DNA of 8,065 nt from Solobacterium sp. (lineage in GTDB: Bacteria > Bacillota_I > Bacilli_A > Erysipelotrichales > Erysipelotrichaceae), in assembly GCA_017543005.1 (NCBI GenBank), contig JAFWEA010000046.1, positions 1 through 8,065 of the forward strand, given 5' to 3'. Below the pieces are notes generated by a model. That model did not search any database and was not told where the DNA came from. It worked only from the letters and a program-made list of their open reading frames with translations. The position numbers and the translations under genes were made by a program. Positions 5,851 through 8,065 of this stretch are shown here, in pieces; positions within the stretch are counted from its first letter, which is position 1, and each line of letters begins with the position of its first letter.

Positions 5851-8055
5851 TTACAGATGCAGCACGCGTTCCTTGATTTCCTGGGTACGTCCCTGGTTCC
5901 AGAACTGGGTGCCGATGTAGCCGCAGGTGCGTCTTGCGACGTTCATCTTGTCCTGGTCGGTGTTGCCGCAGTTCGGGCACTTCCAGATCAGTTTGCCGGT
6001 TTCATCCTCGACAATCTGGATTTCCCCGTCATAGCCGCAGACCTGGCAGTAGTCGCTCTTGGTGTTGAGCTCGGCATACATGATTGTCTTGTAGATATGC
6101 TTCATCAGGGCCAGGACAGCCGGAATGTTGTTCTGCATGTTCGGCACTTCCACGTAGGAGATCGCACCGCCCGGGGACAGCTGCTGGAACTGTGCTTCCT
6201 TGGTCAGCTTGTCGAAGGCATTGATCTCTTCGGTGACGTGGATGTGATAGGAGTTGGTGATGTAGTTCTTGTCGGTGACATGCGGGATGATGCCGAAGCG
6301 TTCCTGCAGGCACTTGGCGAACTTGTATGTGGTGGACTCGATCGGGGTGCCGTAGACACTGTAATCGATGTTTTCGGCTTTCTTCCACTCCGTGCAGGCA
6401 TCATTCAGGGCCTGCATGACTGCCAGGCCGAACTTCTTGCCTTCCTCGGAGGTATGGCTGACGCCCATCATGCGGTACACGCACTCAGCGAGACCTGCAT
6501 AGCCCAGGGAAATCGTGGAGTAGCCGTTGTACAGCAGCGGGTCAATGACTTCACCCTTGTCGAGACGCGCAATGGCGCCGTTCTGCCACAGGATCGGGGC
6601 AACATCACTCGGGGTGCCGAGCAGGTGTTCGTGCCGGATCCGCAGGGCCTTGTGGCAGAGCTCGAGACGTTCGTTCATGATTTCCCAGAACCTGTCCATG
6701 TCGCCGTCGCTGGAGCAGGCCACATCGACCAGGTTGATGGTGACAACGCCCTGGTTGAACCGGCCGTAGTACTTGTGCACGCCCGGCTTGTAGTTCAGGG
6801 CCTTTTCCGGATTGCCGAAGGTACCGGTATCGGTAAAGCGGTCCGGGGTCAGGAAGGAACGGCAGCCCATGCAGCCGTAGACATCGCCCTTGAGTTCCCG
6901 CATCATCTTGGCGGAAATGTAGTCCGGAACCATGCGCTTGGCCGTGCAGGCCGCAGCCAGCCTGGTCAGTTCATAGTATCTGCTGTCTTCATGGATGTTG
7001 TCTTCGTCCAGGACATAGATCAGCTTCGGGAAGGCCGGAGTGATCCAGACACCCTTTTCGTTCTTGACGCCCTGCATTCTCTGCCGCAGCATCTCCTCGA
7101 TGCACATGGCAAGGTCTTCCCGGGTCTGGCCGTCTTCGACTTCATCCAGATACATGTATACGGTCACAAACGGAGCCTGGCCGTTGGTTGTCATCAGGGT
7201 GATGATCTGGTACTGGATCGTCTGGATACCGGCTCTGACTTCATCCTTCAGACGCTTTTCGGCAATCTTGTTGATCTTTTCGTTATCGATCTCCACACCC
7301 GCGTCAGCCATCTCTTCAGCCACCAGTTTTCTGAGTCTCTGCCGGCTGACATCGACAAACGGTGCCAGGTGGGACAGGGTTACAGTCTGACCGCCGTACT
7401 GGTTGGAAGCGACCTGGGCAATGATCTGGGTGGCAATGTTGCAGGCAGTTGCGAAACTGTGCGGCTTCTCGATCTTTGTTTCGCTGATGACCGTGCCGTT
7501 CTGCAGCATGTCTTCCAGGTTGATCAGGCAGCAGTTGTACATCGGCTGGGCGAAGTAGTCCGCATCATGGAAATGAATGATTCCCTTCTCGTGGGCATCG
7601 ATGATGTCCTGCGGCAACAGGAATCTTCTGGTGATGTCCTTGGATACTTCACCGGCCATGTAGTCACGCTGGGTGCTGTTGACCTTCGGGTTCTTGTTGG
7701 AATTCTCCTGGTTGGCCTCTTCGTTCTGGCGGCCGATCAGGCTCAGAATCTGCTTGTCGGTTGTGTTGGCCTTGCGGACCAGGGCTCTTTCATACCGGTA
7801 GGTAATGTAGTTGTGGGCCAGCTGGTAGGCATCCTGGGCCATGATCTCATGTTCGACCATATCCTGGATCTCTTCCACGGACAGGGCCCGCTTCACCTTC
7901 TCGCAGCGGCTGACCACATTGGCTGTGATTTCCTTTATCTTTTCTTCCGTAATCCGGGCTGTCTCAATTGTTGCAGTATTGGCTTTTCTTACGGCGTTTT
8001 CGATTTTTTCGGCGTCAAATAAAACTTCTTCACCGCTTCTCTTGATTACTCTCAT
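5851..8055 (-). CDS. nrdD: Anaerobic (class III) ribonucleoside-triphosphate reductase NrdD
   Basis: Reduces ribonucleoside triphosphates to deoxynucleotides without oxygen, using a glycyl radical; acts in the cytoplasm. The protein has 734 residues, close to the usual 700 or so. The ATP-cone regulatory domain covers about 1-95 and starts MRVIKRSGEEVLFDAEKI. The active-site cysteines are seen in MYNCCLINLE (C175) and MGCRSFL (C398, the expected thiyl cysteine). Four zinc-binding cysteines, C670, C673, C693 and C696, form two CxxC pairs. The glycyl-radical motif RRTCGYIG has Gly712, 22 residues from the end. All key residues are present, so it should be active once NrdG activates it with S-adenosylmethionine. 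The start ATG is preceded by GGGAAAAAGT, a plausible but edge-truncated ribosome site. It ends in its own terminator, and nrdG is not next to it downstream. The promoter, and any NrdR box, lies off the right edge. Confidence 0.97.
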   Translation of the reverse strand: MRVIKRSGEEVLFDAEKIENAVRKANTATIETARITEEKIKEITANVVSRCEKVKRALSVEEIQDMVEHEIMAQDAYQLAHNYITYRYERALVRKANTTDKQILSLIGRQNEEANQENSNKNPKVNSTQRDYMAGEVSKDITRRFLLPQDIIDAHEKGIIHFHDADYFAQPMYNCCLINLEDMLQNGTVISETKIEKPHSFATACNIATQIIAQVASNQYGGQTVTLSHLAPFVDVSRQRLRKLVAEEMADAGVEIDNEKINKIAEKRLKDEVRAGIQTIQYQIITLMTTNGQAPFVTVYMYLDEVEDGQTREDLAMCIEEMLRQRMQGVKNEKGVWITPAFPKLIYVLDEDNIHEDSRYYELTRLAAACTAKRMVPDYISAKMMRELKGDVYGCMGCRSFLTPDRFTDTGTFGNPEKALNYKPGVHKYYGRFNQGVVTINLVDVACSSDGDMDRFWEIMNERLELCHKALRIRHEHLLGTPSDVAPILWQNGAIARLDKGEVIDPLLYNGYSTISLGYAGLAECVYRMMGVSHTSEEGKKFGLAVMQALNDACTEWKKAENIDYSVYGTPIESTTYKFAKCLQERFGIIPHVTDKNYITNSYHIHVTEEINAFDKLTKEAQFQQLSPGGAISYVEVPNMQNNIPAVLALMKHIYKTIMYAELNTKSDYCQVCGYDGEIQIVEDETGKLIWKCPNCGNTDQDKMNVARRTCGYIGTQFWNQGRTQEIKERVLHL

Positions 8056-8065
8056 ACTTTTTCCC

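Noticed and set aside
5740..8022. A 760-codon open frame on the plus strand opposite nrdD
   Set aside because: It lies almost wholly antisense to a clear, complete nrdD, has no recognisable domain or ribosome site, and starts inside the intergenic region through the terminator. Codon bias of nrdD explains the absence of stops.

Overview
The window holds two protein-coding genes, both on the minus strand, separated by a 340-base non-coding gap. Base composition is about 50-55% GC in the genes and falls sharply in one short AT-rich island. An anaerobic (oxygen-sensitive) ribonucleotide reductase beside a very large secreted Cna_B-type surface protein with a Gram-positive style signal peptide suggests an anaerobic or facultative Bacillota bacterium, perhaps of the Erysipelotrichia or Lachnospiraceae type found in animal guts. 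That placement is inference; no RNA gene or other taxonomic marker is present.

Right part (5851-8055, minus): a complete nrdD, the class III anaerobic ribonucleoside-triphosphate reductase. It has an N-terminal ATP-cone, the active-site cysteine motifs, a four-cysteine zinc site and the C-terminal glycyl-radical motif. It ends in a strong intrinsic terminator (5787-5823). No nrdG activase gene follows it.

Middle (5511-5850): the nrdD terminator, an AT-rich island (about 5640-5755) that probably carries the promoter of the next gene, then a leader with a near-perfect 23-base palindrome and a hairpin just upstream of a good Shine-Dalgarno sequence.

Left part (1-5510, minus): one uninterrupted reading frame of at least 1,836 codons that runs off the left edge. 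It encodes a giant exported surface protein: signal peptide, acidic Glu/Pro/Thr-rich linker with an internal duplication, about 1,090 residues of unrecognised beta-rich adhesin-like sequence, then a stalk of four Cna_B domains. The second and fourth Cna_B domains each carry a CUB-like domain inserted before the last strand, and the Cna_B(CUB)+Cna_B unit repeats with a 939-base period. The cell-wall anchor, expected at the C-terminus, lies outside the window.

The two genes point the same way but are split by a terminator and have unrelated roles (DNA precursor synthesis and cell-surface adhesion), so they are most likely separate transcription units. The most unusual element is the CUB-in-Cna_B stalk module.
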